From: Fusobacterium mortiferum ATCC 9817
GTDB taxonomy: Bacteria; Fusobacteriota; Fusobacteriia; Fusobacteriales; Fusobacteriaceae
Assembly (NCBI RefSeq): GCF_000158195.2
Contig: NZ_GL987988.1
Location: 940,435 to 1,004,434 of the forward strand
Reading direction: 5' to 3'
DNA length: 64,000 nt
Shown: positions 47,489 through 56,438 of the stretch, in pieces
How the letters are laid out: each line of letters opens with the position of its first letter
Numbering within the stretch: position 1 is the first letter of the stretch
The notes under the pieces: model-generated
What the model was told of the DNA's origin: nothing
What the model saw: only the letters and a program-made list of their open reading frames with translations
Databases searched by the model: none
Made by a program: the position numbers and the translations under genes

Positions 47489-47920
47489 ATGAAAATAGCT
47501 TTAGGTGCTGACCATGGTGGATTTGAATTAAAGGAGAAAATAAAATCTCATTTATTAGAAAAAGGATATGAGGTTTTAGATTTAGGAACTAACTCAACAG
47601 CTTCTGTTGATTATCCAAAGTTTGGACATGCAGTAGGGCATGCAGTAGTAAACAAAGATGCAGATTATGGAATAGTAGTATGTGGAACAGGAATAGGAAT
47701 CTCTATTGCTGCTAATAAAGTTCCAGGAGTTAGAGCAGCTCTTTGCACAAATACAACTATGGCAAGACTTACAAGAGAACATAATGATGCTAATGTATTA
47801 GCTATGGGAGGAAGAATAGTAGGAGATGTTCTTGCTCTTGAGATGGTAGATATTTTCCTTTCAACTAAATTTGAAGGTGGAAGACATACTAATAGAATAA
47901 ATTCTATTGAAACTATCTAA
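47489..47920 (+). CDS. rpiB: Ribose-5-phosphate isomerase B
   Basis: RpiB interconverts ribose 5-phosphate and ribulose 5-phosphate in the pentose phosphate pathway. The 143-residue protein starts MKIALGADHGGFELKEKIK. The active-site Cys lies in VCGTGIGISIAANK, and the sugar-binding HNDANVLAMGGRIVG is present. The ribosome site is GAGGTGAAG. It lies 13 bases before the HIT gene, so they are probably one transcript. Confidence 0.95.
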   Translation: MKIALGADHGGFELKEKIKSHLLEKGYEVLDLGTNSTASVDYPKFGHAVGHAVVNKDADYGIVVCGTGIGISIAANKVPGVRAALCTNTTMARLTREHNDANVLAMGGRIVGDVLALEMVDIFLSTKFEGGRHTNRINSIETI

Positions 47921-47933
47921 TGGAGATGATATT

Positions 47934-48278
47934 ATGGCAACTATTTTTACAAAAATAATAAATAGAGAGATACCAGCTACAATAGTTTTTGAAAATGATA
48001 AGGTTATAGCTTTTAAAGATATTAATCCAGCAGCTCCAGTACACATATTAGTAGTTCCTAAAAAAGAGATACCTACTATAAATGATATAAAGCCTGAAGA
48101 TAAAGATATTATTGGAGAGATGTATCTTGCTATTGGAGAGATAACTAAAAAATTAGGAATAGCTGAAGAGGGATATAGAGTAATTACTAACTGTAATGAA
48201 TTTGGAGGACAAGAGGTTTTCCATTTACATTTCCATATTTTAGGTGGGAAAAAATTAGGAGCTTTATTAGCTGACTAA
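47934..48278 (+). CDS. HIT-family (HINT-type) protein
   Basis: ATG at 47934 gives 114 residues, the usual HINT length, starting MATIFTKIINREIP. The histidine triad is HLHFHILGG near the C-terminus. HINT proteins hydrolyse adenosine phosphoramidates; their cellular role in bacteria is little known. A longer frame to 47907 overlaps rpiB and includes no ribosome site; TGGAGATG precedes the chosen start. Confidence 0.94.
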   Translation: MATIFTKIINREIPATIVFENDKVIAFKDINPAAPVHILVVPKKEIPTINDIKPEDKDIIGEMYLAIGEITKKLGIAEEGYRVITNCNEFGGQEVFHLHFHILGGKKLGALLAD

Positions 48279-48299
48279 TAAAAATGAATAATCAAATTT

Positions 48300-48341
48300 A
48301 AAAGATTAATTTCTAATTATGATAGAGATTAATCTTTTTTA
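48300..48341 (+). terminator. Terminator after the HIT gene
   Basis: AAAAGATTAAT pairs with ATTAATCTTTT (48300-48338), followed by more T, with a loop of about 17 bases. Confidence 0.7.
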
Positions 48342-48525
48342 TTAGAACAACTTTTATTTATATTAAAATAAAATATTAACTATTTATAAAATTAATAATA
48401 AATAAAGAGAGTATTTTTAATTTCTATCAAACAAACTATTTAAAAAAAGTACGTTTTGTGATATGATTGTATTGTAGAAATATAATTAGCTTTTCATAAA
48501 GTTTTAAAAGAAAGGTGGTTTTTCA

Positions 48526-49368
48526 ATGAAAGAATTAGATTTAAGGAAAGTTACTGACGAAGTAGAAAGAATGTGTATTGAGGGAAATTATTTTATTGGT
48601 AAAGAGGTTCTAGATAAGATTAAAGAAGCTTATGCTAAAGAGAAATCAGAAGTAGGAAAAAATATACTAGGTCAAATTATAGAAAATGATGAGATTGCTA
48701 TGAATGAGCAAGTTCCTATGTGTCAAGATACAGGAATAGTAGTAGTATTCTTAGAGGTTGGTACAGAGGTAAAAATTAATGGAGATATATATGAAGCTGT
48801 AAATGAAGGGGTAAGAAGAGGATATGAAAAAGGGTATCTTAGAAAATCTGTTGTAAGACATCCATTAGATAGAGTTAATACTAAGGATAACTCTCCAGCT
48901 ATAATTCATACAAAATTAGTAGCAAATTCAGATAAAGTAAAAATAATAGTTGCTCCTAAAGGTGGAGGTTCTGAAAATATGAGTGCTTTAAAAATGTTAA
49001 AGCCATCTGATGGAGTAGAGGGAATAAAAAAATTAGTAGTAGAAACTGTAAAAAATGCTGGTGGAAACCCTTGCCCTCCAATAATTGTAGGAGTTGGAAT
49101 AGGTGGAAACTTTGAAAAGGCAGCTATATTAGCAAAAGAAGCTGTACTTAGAGATATAAATGATGTAACTCCAGACCCAATAGCAAGAAATTTAGAGGCT
49201 GAGTTATTAGAATTAATTAATAAAACAGGAGTAGGACCTTTAGGATTAGGAGGACTGACTACTGCTCTTGCTGTAAAAGTTAATACTTATCCTTGCCATA
49301 TAGCTGCTCTTCCAGTTGCTATTAATATCAATTGCCACGCAGCTAGACATAAAGAAGTAGAGTTATAG
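48526..49368 (+). CDS. Class I fumarase-type hydro-lyase, alpha subunit
   Basis: The 280 residues form the N-terminal half of the iron-sulfur class I fumarase / L-tartrate dehydratase family. The three likely cluster Cys positions are in [16 protein letters not shown] and NINCHAARH; the family marks [10 protein letters not shown] and [11 protein letters not shown] are present. It forms an enzyme with the beta subunit 22 bases downstream. Fumarase is more likely than tartrate dehydratase in this general-metabolism setting, but the two are hard to separate by sequence. Confidence 0.92.
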   Translation: MKELDLRKVTDEVERMCIEGNYFIGKEVLDKIKEAYAKEKSEVGKNILGQIIENDEIAMNEQVPMCQDTGIVVVFLEVGTEVKINGDIYEAVNEGVRRGYEKGYLRKSVVRHPLDRVNTKDNSPAIIHTKLVANSDKVKIIVAPKGGGSENMSALKMLKPSDGVEGIKKLVVETVKNAGGNPCPPIIVGVGIGGNFEKAAILAKEAVLRDINDVTPDPIARNLEAELLELINKTGVGPLGLGGLTTALAVKVNTYPCHIAALPVAININCHAARHKEVEL

Positions 49369-49390
49369 GAAAGATTGAGGAGGAAAAATT

Positions 49391-49948
49391 ATGGAATACC
49401 ATTTAACAACACCTTTAAAAGATGAAGATATAGCAAAATTAAAAGCAGGAGATACAGTAAAAATAACTGGAGTAATATATACAGCTAGAGATGCTGCTCA
49501 TGCTAGACTTGTAAAATTATTAGAAGAGGGAAAAGAGTTGCCTATTGATGTAAAAGGACAAGTTATATACTATGTAGGACCAACACCAGCTAAACCAGGA
49601 AAACCAATAGGAAGTGCTGGACCAACAACAAGTTATAGAATGGACGCCTATGCTCCTGATTTAATAAAAGTAGGATTAAAAGGGATGATAGGGAAAGGAG
49701 CAAGATCTAAAGAAGTTAAAGATGCTATGATATCTGAAAAGGCAGTTTATTTTGCCGCAGTAGGAGGAGCAGCTGCTCTTATAGCTAAATCAATAAAAAA
49801 AGCTGAACTAATTACTTATGAAGATTTAGGAGCAGAAGCTTTAAGAAGACTTGAGGTAGAAAATTTCCCAGCAATAGTTATCAATGATATCTATGGAGGA
49901 GATTTATACCAAGAGGGACAAGCTAAGTGGAATAGATTAGACAAATAA
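49391..49948 (+). CDS. Class I fumarase-type hydro-lyase, beta subunit
   Basis: The 185-residue protein matches the C-terminal half of class I fumarases: TARDAAHARL, YVGPTPAKPGKPIGSAGPTTS, GKGARSK and a C-terminal IVINDIYGGDLYQEG-like end. The start follows GAGGAGGAAAAATT. It adds water to fumarate (or removes it from malate or tartrate) together with the alpha subunit. Confidence 0.93.
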   Translation: MEYHLTTPLKDEDIAKLKAGDTVKITGVIYTARDAAHARLVKLLEEGKELPIDVKGQVIYYVGPTPAKPGKPIGSAGPTTSYRMDAYAPDLIKVGLKGMIGKGARSKEVKDAMISEKAVYFAAVGGAAALIAKSIKKAELITYEDLGAEALRRLEVENFPAIVINDIYGGDLYQEGQAKWNRLDK

Positions 49949-49970
49949 AAATTAAAACACAAGAATAATA

Positions 49971-50109
49971 AAATTGAAATCGTGACATAAATGAAGTAAA
50001 GGAAAAGGAAAAAAATTTACTGTAATGAGCATTGCGTAAGCACTAGCGATTGAAAGTAAACTTTTTTCCTTTTATATTGTTAAATGTTTTTATTTTTTGA
50101 TTTCAATTT
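49971..50109. repeat. Palindromic MITE-like element, copy 2 (inverted relative to copy 1)
   Basis: Terminal inverted repeats AAATTGAAATC (49971-49981) and GATTTCAATTT (50099-50109) enclose the same nested arms and the same core (reverse strand ATCGCTAGTGCTTACGCAATGC) as the copy at 34501. It lies between the fumarase beta gene and the ABC operon, and no ORF is present. The remaining 150 bases up to the ABC gene hold only its promoter. Confidence 0.8.
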
Positions 50110-50204
50110 AAGATTTTGTAACTGCTCCTTTATTATTTGAGCAAAAATTATTCTTGTATTTCTAAGTAAGATAAGTTTCTATTTAATTAAATTTTTCAAT
50201 TTCA

Positions 50205-50233
50205 TTTACTTAAAATTTACAACGTGATATAAT
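50205..50233 (+). promoter_or_regulatory. Promoter of the ABC importer operon
   Basis: TTTACT at 50205-50210, 17 bases, TATAAT at 50228-50233; the first start lies 36 bases on. Confidence 0.65.
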
Positions 50234-50268
50234 GTAGTATGGGATAAAAATTTAATGGAGGGAGCTAG

Positions 50269-50958
50269 ATGAGTAATTATATTTTAACCGTTGATGATTT
50301 TTGTTTGTCGTATAAGAATAGAAATATTTTAGAAAACCTCTCTTTTTCTGTGGAAAGAGGAGATTATCTAGCTATTGGAGGTGTCCCTGGCTCTGGGAAG
50401 AGTACACTTATTAAAAGTGTGTTGGGACTTATAAATAATGGGATAAGTGGTAACATAGAGTACCACAATATAAAAAAAGTAGATGTAAGTTATATCCCAC
50501 AAAACTCTATGCAACAAAAGGAGAATTTTTTAGGAACTGTAAGAGAGGTAGTAGCTGTATCTTTACTTTCTAAAAAAAGAGGAAGAGCTTTTACTGAAGA
50601 GGATTGGGAAAAGGTGGACAACCTTTTAAGAAGATTAAAACTTTTTGATATAAAGGATAATAAAATAAATAAATTAACTAAAGGGCAACAACTTAAAGCA
50701 AGTTTGGCAAAACATATGATAACAGAGCCAAAACTTCTTTTTATAGATAGTCCTAATTCAACTTTAGATATGAAAAATAAATTAGATTTTTATCAAACAA
50801 TAAAGATGTTATGTGATGAGGATAAATTGACAGTAATATTTATAACTCACAATATAAAAGAGATTTGCCAATATGCTAATAAATTACTTTTTCTAAAGAA
50901 AAAAGATAGAACATATTATTTTGGAGATGCTCAAGAGTTTATTAAGGATAAGGAGTAG
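50269..50958 (+). CDS. ABC-transporter ATPase with degenerate signature and Walker B
   Basis: The 229-residue ATPase has a good Walker A (GVPGSGKST, residues 38-46), Q-loop and H-loop (FITHN). The signature is LTKGQ instead of LSGGQ, and the residue after the Walker B aspartate is Ser (LLFIDSP, D160 S161) where the catalytic Glu normally stands. It could bind ATP but hydrolyse it poorly. It opens a four-gene importer operon that also encodes a canonical ATPase, so the two may form a heterodimer with one weak site. That is inference. Confidence 0.88.
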   Translation: MSNYILTVDDFCLSYKNRNILENLSFSVERGDYLAIGGVPGSGKSTLIKSVLGLINNGISGNIEYHNIKKVDVSYIPQNSMQQKENFLGTVREVVAVSLLSKKRGRAFTEEDWEKVDNLLRRLKLFDIKDNKINKLTKGQQLKASLAKHMITEPKLLFIDSPNSTLDMKNKLDFYQTIKMLCDEDKLTVIFITHNIKEICQYANKLLFLKKKDRTYYFGDAQEFIKDKE

Positions 50959-50960
50959 AG

Positions 50961-51896
50961 ATGTTTAAAAAGAATTTACTAATATTATTTGTTTTACTAA
51001 GTCTAAATATTTTTGCTGATTCTATAAGAGTAATAGTACCAGATGGATTACCAGCTCTTTCAATAGTGAATATGGTGTCAACTACTAAAGAGATAGATGG
51101 AAAAAAGATAAATTATAAGATAGAAAAACTATCTGATGCTCTTGTAGTGAATATGTTAAAAAGAGAGGGAGATATAGCTGTTGTTCCATCTAATTTTTCA
51201 GCTCAGCTTTATAATAAAAACTTAGGTTATAAAATACTTGGAACAGTTGGTTGGGGTTCTTTTTATGTAGTAAGTAGAGAGAATATAAAATCTTTAGAGG
51301 AGTTAAAAGGAAAAGAGGTTTATACTTTTGGAAAAGGACTTACTCCAGATATAATATTTCAAAGTATTTTAGAGAAAAAGGGAATAGATAAAAAAGATAT
51401 AAAAATAAACTATCTTTCTAATGGAAATGAAGTAGCTTCTCTATACTTAGGAAAAAAGGTGGATACTATTGTTATTCCAGAGCCGATGTTGAGTAAAGTA
51501 TTATCTAAAAGTTTATCTTCTAATATTGTAGCTAATTTAAATGACGAATGGAAAAATATTATTGAATCAGACTTAGGTTATCCTCAATCTACTCTTGTTG
51601 TAAAAGAGGAAGTTTATAATACAAATCCTAAATTAGTAGAAGAGTTTATATCTAAATTGACAGAGAGTATATCATTGATTTATAAAAATCAAGATAAAAC
51701 TACTGAGAATATAAAATTAAATAATTTAGGAATAGATACAAGTATTTTGGATAAAGTTTTAACTAGAGCTAATATTTCTTATACTCCAGTAGTGGACTGT
51801 CAAGAGGAGTATCATAAGTATTTTGAGATTTTAGAAAGTGTAAATAAAAAAGTAATTGGTGGAAGGTTACCAGATGAAGAGATTTATGCAAAATAG
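50961..51896 (+). CDS. ABC-transporter substrate-binding protein (SsuA/TauA/NMT1-like)
   Basis: The 311-residue precursor has a signal peptide (about residues 1-20, LLILFVLLSLNIFADS). Its two-lobed fold belongs to the nitrate/sulfonate/pyrimidine-precursor binders (RVIVPDGLPALSIVNM, GDIAVVPSNFSAQLYN, SLEELKGKEVYTFGKG). It would deliver a ligand to the permease encoded downstream. No ligand can be named from the sequence. Confidence 0.88.
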   Translation: MFKKNLLILFVLLSLNIFADSIRVIVPDGLPALSIVNMVSTTKEIDGKKINYKIEKLSDALVVNMLKREGDIAVVPSNFSAQLYNKNLGYKILGTVGWGSFYVVSRENIKSLEELKGKEVYTFGKGLTPDIIFQSILEKKGIDKKDIKINYLSNGNEVASLYLGKKVDTIVIPEPMLSKVLSKSLSSNIVANLNDEWKNIIESDLGYPQSTLVVKEEVYNTNPKLVEEFISKLTESISLIYKNQDKTTENIKLNNLGIDTSILDKVLTRANISYTPVVDCQEEYHKYFEILESVNKKVIGGRLPDEEIYAK

Positions 51897-52623
51897 TCCT
51901 AAATTTCTTTCGATGTTCTTCTTCTTTATAATTTGGGAGGGAGTTGCCTTATATATAGACAACTCTCTTCTTTTTCCAAGAGTAAGTGAAATTTTTCTCT
52001 CATTAAAAAATTTAGTAGCAAGTGGAGATTTTACCTTAATATTATGGAATACACTGAGTAGATTTTTCATCTCTATCGTCTTCTCTTTAATATTAGCTAT
52101 AATTTTCTCTGTGGCTTCATATAGATACGAGGTAATAGGTTTTCTTTTATTTCCATTTATAATTTTTCTAAGAGCTGTTCCAACTATTGCTATAATTATA
52201 GTAGTGCTTATATGGAGTAGTGTAGAAAAAGTTCCTATTGTTGTAGGAGTGTTAATTTTATTTCCAATACTATATGAGAGTATTTTAGGTGGTATAAAAA
52301 ATGTAGATAAAAATCTATTGAAGATGTCAAAGGTTTTTAAGGTACCTACTAAAAGAGTTGTAAGAGATATTTATATTCCAAGTATATATTACTCTATATC
52401 TTCAAATATTCCATCATATATGGGGCTTACTTTTAAAGTGATAATAGCTGGAGAGGTTCTTTCTCAAGAGAGCTTATCAATAGGAGGAGAGATATTTATC
52501 AATAAGATTTATTTGGAAAGTTCAAATATCTTTGCTTGGATTATAGTAGTTATAGTTTTAAATTATTTTTTAGAAAAGGGATTAAAAACTATAAATAGTA
52601 GAGTGTGTAGGTGGGAAAAATGA
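51874..52623 (+). CDS. ABC-transporter permease (SsuC/TauC-like)
   Basis: ATG at 51874 lies inside the end of the binding-protein gene, behind GGAAGG. The 249-residue product has about six membrane helices and the coupling motif region ESILGGIKNVDKNLLKMSKVF (the EAA-type loop). It is coupled at both ends: its stop overlaps the start of the second ATPase gene as ATGA. It would work as a homodimer. Confidence 0.9.
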   Translation: MKRFMQNSPKFLSMFFFFIIWEGVALYIDNSLLFPRVSEIFLSLKNLVASGDFTLILWNTLSRFFISIVFSLILAIIFSVASYRYEVIGFLLFPFIIFLRAVPTIAIIIVVLIWSSVEKVPIVVGVLILFPILYESILGGIKNVDKNLLKMSKVFKVPTKRVVRDIYIPSIYYSISSNIPSYMGLTFKVIIAGEVLSQESLSIGGEIFINKIYLESSNIFAWIIVVIVLNYFLEKGLKTINSRVCRWEK

Positions 52624-53294
52624 GAGTAGAAAATTTAAAAAAAAGCTACGGAGAGAGAAAGATTTTAGATGGAATCTCCTTTGAAGGAGAGGAGGGCAAG
52701 GTAACAGTAATACTTGGAGAATCAGGGTGTGGAAAATCTACACTATTGGGAATACTCTCTAAAAATATAGAGGACTATTCTGGAGAGATTACTTTTGATA
52801 GAGATATTAATTCTGGGATATCCTATATATTTCAAGAAGATACTCTTATCCCTTGGAAAACAGTATATGAAAATATAGAGTATGTACTTAAAGATAAAAT
52901 ATCAAAGGATAATATAAAAGAGCATATAGAAAAATATCTGAAAATGGTAAATCTTTTAGATTATAGAGATGAGTATTCACAACATTTAAGTGGAGGAATG
53001 AAAAGAAGAGTGGGAATAGCAAGAGCCTTTGCTTATCCTAGTAATTATCTTTTTATGGATGAGCCTTTTGAATTTTTGGATATAAAAACAAAACAAGAGA
53101 TAATTGAATATTTTAAAATATTACAAGAGAAAGAGAAAAAAACAGTGCTATTTATAACTCACGATATAGAGTCAGCTTTAAAAATAGGAGATAAGATTAT
53201 AATATTTTCATCAAAGCCTACAAAAGTAAAAAAGATTTTTGAAAATATATCTGATAATGGTTTAGAAGATGAAATTAGAAAAATATTCTTGTAA
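52620..53294 (+). CDS. ABC-transporter ATPase (SsuB/TauB-like), canonical
   Basis: ATG at 52620 overlaps the permease stop; an in-frame GTG nine bases upstream is the alternative. The 224-residue ATPase has the full motif set: Walker A GESGCGKST, signature LSGGMKRRVGIARA, Walker B YLFMDEPFEFLD and H-loop FITHD. The lineage is that of sulfonate/nitrate importers. This is the likely engine of the transporter. Confidence 0.92.
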   Translation: MRVENLKKSYGERKILDGISFEGEEGKVTVILGESGCGKSTLLGILSKNIEDYSGEITFDRDINSGISYIFQEDTLIPWKTVYENIEYVLKDKISKDNIKEHIEKYLKMVNLLDYRDEYSQHLSGGMKRRVGIARAFAYPSNYLFMDEPFEFLDIKTKQEIIEYFKILQEKEKKTVLFITHDIESALKIGDKIIIFSSKPTKVKKIFENISDNGLEDEIRKIFL

Positions 53295-53353
53295 AAAAAT
53301 ATAAATAGATATATAATTAGTAAAGATTAAAGTAAGTATAGAAGGAGAGTTTA

Positions 53354-54208
53354 ATGATAAAAATAGGAAAAAGACAAAAATTAGTTATAAATAATTTTGC
53401 TAGTGTTGGAGCTTATCTTGATGCTGGAACTGGAGATAGTAAAGATAATATTCTACTTCCTAATAATGAACTAGAGGATAGAGATTTAAAAGAGGGAGAT
53501 GAAGTAGAGGTTCTTGTATATATGGACTCTGAAGATAGACCAGTGGCAACTTTTAGAAAGACAGAAGCATTAGTAGGAACATTAGCTAAGTTAGAAGTTA
53601 CTGATATACACCCTACACTTGGGGCATTTATGAATTGGGGACTAAAAAAAGAGTTACTACTTCCAAAAAGACAACAAGAAACTGATGTAGAGATTGGTAA
53701 AAAATACTTGGTAGGTATATATGAAGATAGTAAGGGAAGACTTTCTGCTACAATGAAAATATATAAATTCTTACTTCCAAGTACATCTATGAAGAAAAAT
53801 GATATAGTATCAGGAACTGTGTATAGACTAAATGATGAGATAGGTGTCTTTGTAGCTGTTGAGGATAGATATTTTGGACTTATCCCTAAAAATGAGTATT
53901 TTAAAAACTATAAAATAGGAGATGAGATAGAAGCTAGAGTAATCAGAGTGAGAGAAGATGGAAAGCTTGATTTATCTCCAAGAGAGTTAGCTTACTTACA
54001 GCTTGATAAAGATGCAGAGTTAATTTTAGAAAAGATGAGAATTTTAAAGGATAGTTTTAGATTTAATGATAAAACTAACCCTGAGCAGATAGTGAATTAC
54101 TTTAATATGAGTAAAAAGGCTTTTAAAAGAGCTATTGGAAACCTTTTAAAACAAGGTAAGATAGAAAAAACAGAAGATGGGTATTTTAAGCTAGTAAATA
54201 AAAAGTAG
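53354..54208 (+). CDS. CvfB-like S1 RNA-binding protein
   Basis: The 284 residues match the CvfB family: several S1-type beta barrels (QKLVINNFASVGAYLDAGTGD, LGAFMNWGLKKELLLPK, IGVFVAVEDRYFGLIPKNEYF) and a C-terminal winged helix (about residues 225-284). CvfB is a known virulence-linked RNA-binding regulator in Staphylococcus; the role here is unknown. It stands alone behind a GAAGGAGAG ribosome site. Confidence 0.88.
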   Translation: MIKIGKRQKLVINNFASVGAYLDAGTGDSKDNILLPNNELEDRDLKEGDEVEVLVYMDSEDRPVATFRKTEALVGTLAKLEVTDIHPTLGAFMNWGLKKELLLPKRQQETDVEIGKKYLVGIYEDSKGRLSATMKIYKFLLPSTSMKKNDIVSGTVYRLNDEIGVFVAVEDRYFGLIPKNEYFKNYKIGDEIEARVIRVREDGKLDLSPRELAYLQLDKDAELILEKMRILKDSFRFNDKTNPEQIVNYFNMSKKAFKRAIGNLLKQGKIEKTEDGYFKLVNKK

Positions 54209-54239
54209 ATTGTAGAAAACATTCAAGGAGGAGATTTTT

Positions 54240-54584
54240 ATGGTAAGCTTAATTATTTATATTATTATAGCAATATGTATGTGGAAAATATTTGAAAAAG
54301 CTGGATTAGAAGGATGGAAGGCTATAATTCCTTTTTATAATATTTATGTTGAAATTGTATATGTAGCTAAAAAAGAATGGTGGTATATAATACTTTATTT
54401 TATACCAATAGTACAACTTTTTGCTATAGTAAAAATTCATATGGAGATAGCTAAAAACTTTAGAATTTCATCACCATTTCTTTTTTCGTTAGGAATGACA
54501 TTTCTATCATTTATATTCTATCCAATATTAGGATTTGGAAATTATCAATTTATAGATGATGATTATGCTGATGTGATTGATTAA
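54240..54584 (+). CDS. Small DUF5684-like membrane protein
   Basis: The 114 residues contain three hydrophobic helices (about 1-18, 45-65 and 75-100). The GLEGWKAIIPFYNIYVEI motif is typical of DUF5684 (a signal-peptidase-like fold without catalytic residues). The start is ATG at 54240 behind AAGGAGGAG. No function is known. Confidence 0.75.
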   Translation: MVSLIIYIIIAICMWKIFEKAGLEGWKAIIPFYNIYVEIVYVAKKEWWYIILYFIPIVQLFAIVKIHMEIAKNFRISSPFLFSLGMTFLSFIFYPILGFGNYQFIDDDYADVID

Positions 54585-54610
54585 AATTATATTAATCAAA
54601 GAGAGTGTTA

Positions 54611-54777
54611 CAAATAAAAATCAAGAATGCCGAAGATTGAGGAGAATAAATAGAGCAAGTTAGCGAAAGCAAACGTTAAAAAACACAACTGTTTGAACGA
54701 AGTGAGTTTTGTGTTTTTGGTGAGCTAAGCCATACTTGCTCTTTATTCTTTGAACGAAAGTCATTCTTGATTTATTT
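54611..54777. repeat. Second type of palindromic repeat element
   Basis: Outer arms AAATAAAAATCAAGAATG (54611-54628) and CATTCTTGATTTATTT (54762-54777) pair, as do further segments (GAATAAATAGAGCAAGT against ACTTGCTCTTTATTC). An inner hairpin is formed by AAAACACAACT and AGTTTTGTGTTTT. No ORF is present. The core GAACGAAGTGAG is unlike the 34501/49971 family. The 280-base gap between the DUF5684 gene and the RluA-type gene consists mainly of this element and a -10 box at 54856 (TATAAT). Confidence 0.7.
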
Positions 54778-54892
54778 TAGTTTATATTTTTTAATTATGT
54801 GTTGGATTCATTTTATATTTTAAAGTAAAACATATACTTTATCTAGAAAGTGTGCTATAATAAGGGATATGAAAAATACGGAGGTAATGAGA

Positions 54893-55764
54893 GTGTCAAA
54901 ACATAATACAAGTTTTAAAGTGGATAAAGATAATGAATTGATGAAGTTTTTAATGGAGAAGATGCCACAAAATAGTCGTAATAATATAAAATCTTTACTT
55001 ACTCAAAGAAGGGTAATGGTAGATGATGTAATAGTATCACAATATAATGCTCCTTTAAAAGAGGGACAGATAGTAAGTATAACTAAAACTAAAATAACTA
55101 AGCATAAATTAGAGGGAGTATCTATTGTCTATGAGGACAATGATATATTAGTAGTAGAAAAAGAAAGAGGAATACTTTCAGTTGCTACACAAAATGAAAG
55201 AGAAAAAACAGCTTATAATATTTTAAAAATTATTTAAAAGAGAAAAATCCTAAGGATAAAATTTTTGTGGTACATCGTTTAGATAGAGATACATCTGGTG
55301 TAATGATATTTGCAAAATCAGAAAAGGCTCAAGATATTTTACAAACTACATGGAATGATTCTGTAAAAGAGAGAACCTATGTAGCATTAGTAGAGGGAAA
55401 TGTAAAAAAAGATAGTGATACAATAATATCATATCTAGCAGAAAATAAAGCTATGATAACTTACTCTACTGCTAATGAAGAGGAAGGAAAAAAAGCTGTA
55501 TCACACTATAAAGTTTTAAAGAGAAATAAAAATTATTCTCTATTGGAAGTAAATATAGAAACAGGTAGAAAAAATCAGATACGTGTACATATGCAAGATT
55601 TAGGACACAGCGTAGTTGGAGATAAAAAATATGGTTCTACAAAAAATCCTATTAAAAGATTGGGATTGCATGCTCATACAATAGTGTTTAAACATCCTAT
55701 AACAAAAGAGGTGTTATCATTTACAAGTAAAATACCAGAAGCATTTTTATCTCTTTTTAAATAA
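54893..55764 (+). pseudogene. RluA-family pseudouridine synthase gene with one frameshift
   Basis: Two frames, to 55237 and from about 55240 to 55764, join when one A is added to the A5 run at 55225-55229, giving NILKNYLKEKNP and a protein of about 290 residues. The joined product has an N-terminal S4 domain (NNIKSLLTQRRVMVDDVIVSQ) and the synthase domain with catalytic Asp in VHRLDRDTSGVMIF. GTG at 54893 has a GGAGGT ribosome site; an ATG at 54869 lies near the predicted transcription start and is less likely. Whether the mutation is real, a sequencing error or rescued by slippage is open. Confidence 0.88.
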
Positions 55765-55850
55765 ATAGAAAACTTGACATAGTTTATTAATTAAGTTAAA
55801 ATACTTTTGATAAAAGAAACAAATTATAAAAATTTTAATGAGGTGATTTG

Positions 55851-56426
55851 ATGGAAATTAAAAACAACCTAGAGGAAATCTTAAAATTTAATAAGGAGTT
55901 TGTTGAAAAGAAAGAGTATGAAAAGTATAATACTACAAAATATCCTGATAAAAAGATAGCTATTCTTTCATGTATGGATACAAGATTAACAGAGCTACTT
56001 CCAAAGGCATTAGATTTAAAAAATGGAGATGCTAAAATCATAAAAAATGCAGGTGGAACTGTAATTCATCCATTTGGAAGTGCTATGAGAAGTCTACTTA
56101 TCTGTGTTTATGAATTTGATATTAAAGAGATATTTATCATAGGACATTATGATTGTGGTGTAAGTAGTATGGATACTGATAAAATGATAAAGAAGATGAT
56201 AGAGAAAGGAATAGATGTACAAACATTAGATACACTTTCTCGTGCAGGAATAAAAGTAAAAAAATGGCTACATGGATTTGATTGTGTAGAAGAATCAGTA
56301 AGAGAGAGTGTTACAAAAGTAAAAAATCATCCTCTTATGCCTAGCAATGTAGCTATACATGGACTAATAATGGACCCATTAACAGGTAGATTAGATGTAG
56401 CAGTTAATGGATTTGAACATATTTAG
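55851..56426 (+). CDS. Beta-class carbonic anhydrase
   Basis: The enzyme interconverts CO2 and bicarbonate. ATG at 55851 follows GAGGTGAT and gives 191 residues. The zinc ligands are in ILSCMDTRL (Cys, with the Asp-Arg dyad) and GHYDCGVSS (His and Cys). The size fits the small, bacterial, cab-like beta form. It precedes the DUF368 gene by 12 bases. Confidence 0.93.
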   Translation: MEIKNNLEEILKFNKEFVEKKEYEKYNTTKYPDKKIAILSCMDTRLTELLPKALDLKNGDAKIIKNAGGTVIHPFGSAMRSLLICVYEFDIKEIFIIGHYDCGVSSMDTDKMIKKMIEKGIDVQTLDTLSRAGIKVKKWLHGFDCVEESVRESVTKVKNHPLMPSNVAIHGLIMDPLTGRLDVAVNGFEHI

Positions 56427-56438
56427 TGAGGAGAGAAG

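Noticed and set aside
54869..54892. ATG at 54869 as start of the RluA-type gene
   Set aside because: It falls almost at the predicted transcription start from the TATAAT at 54856; GTG at 54893 has the ribosome site.
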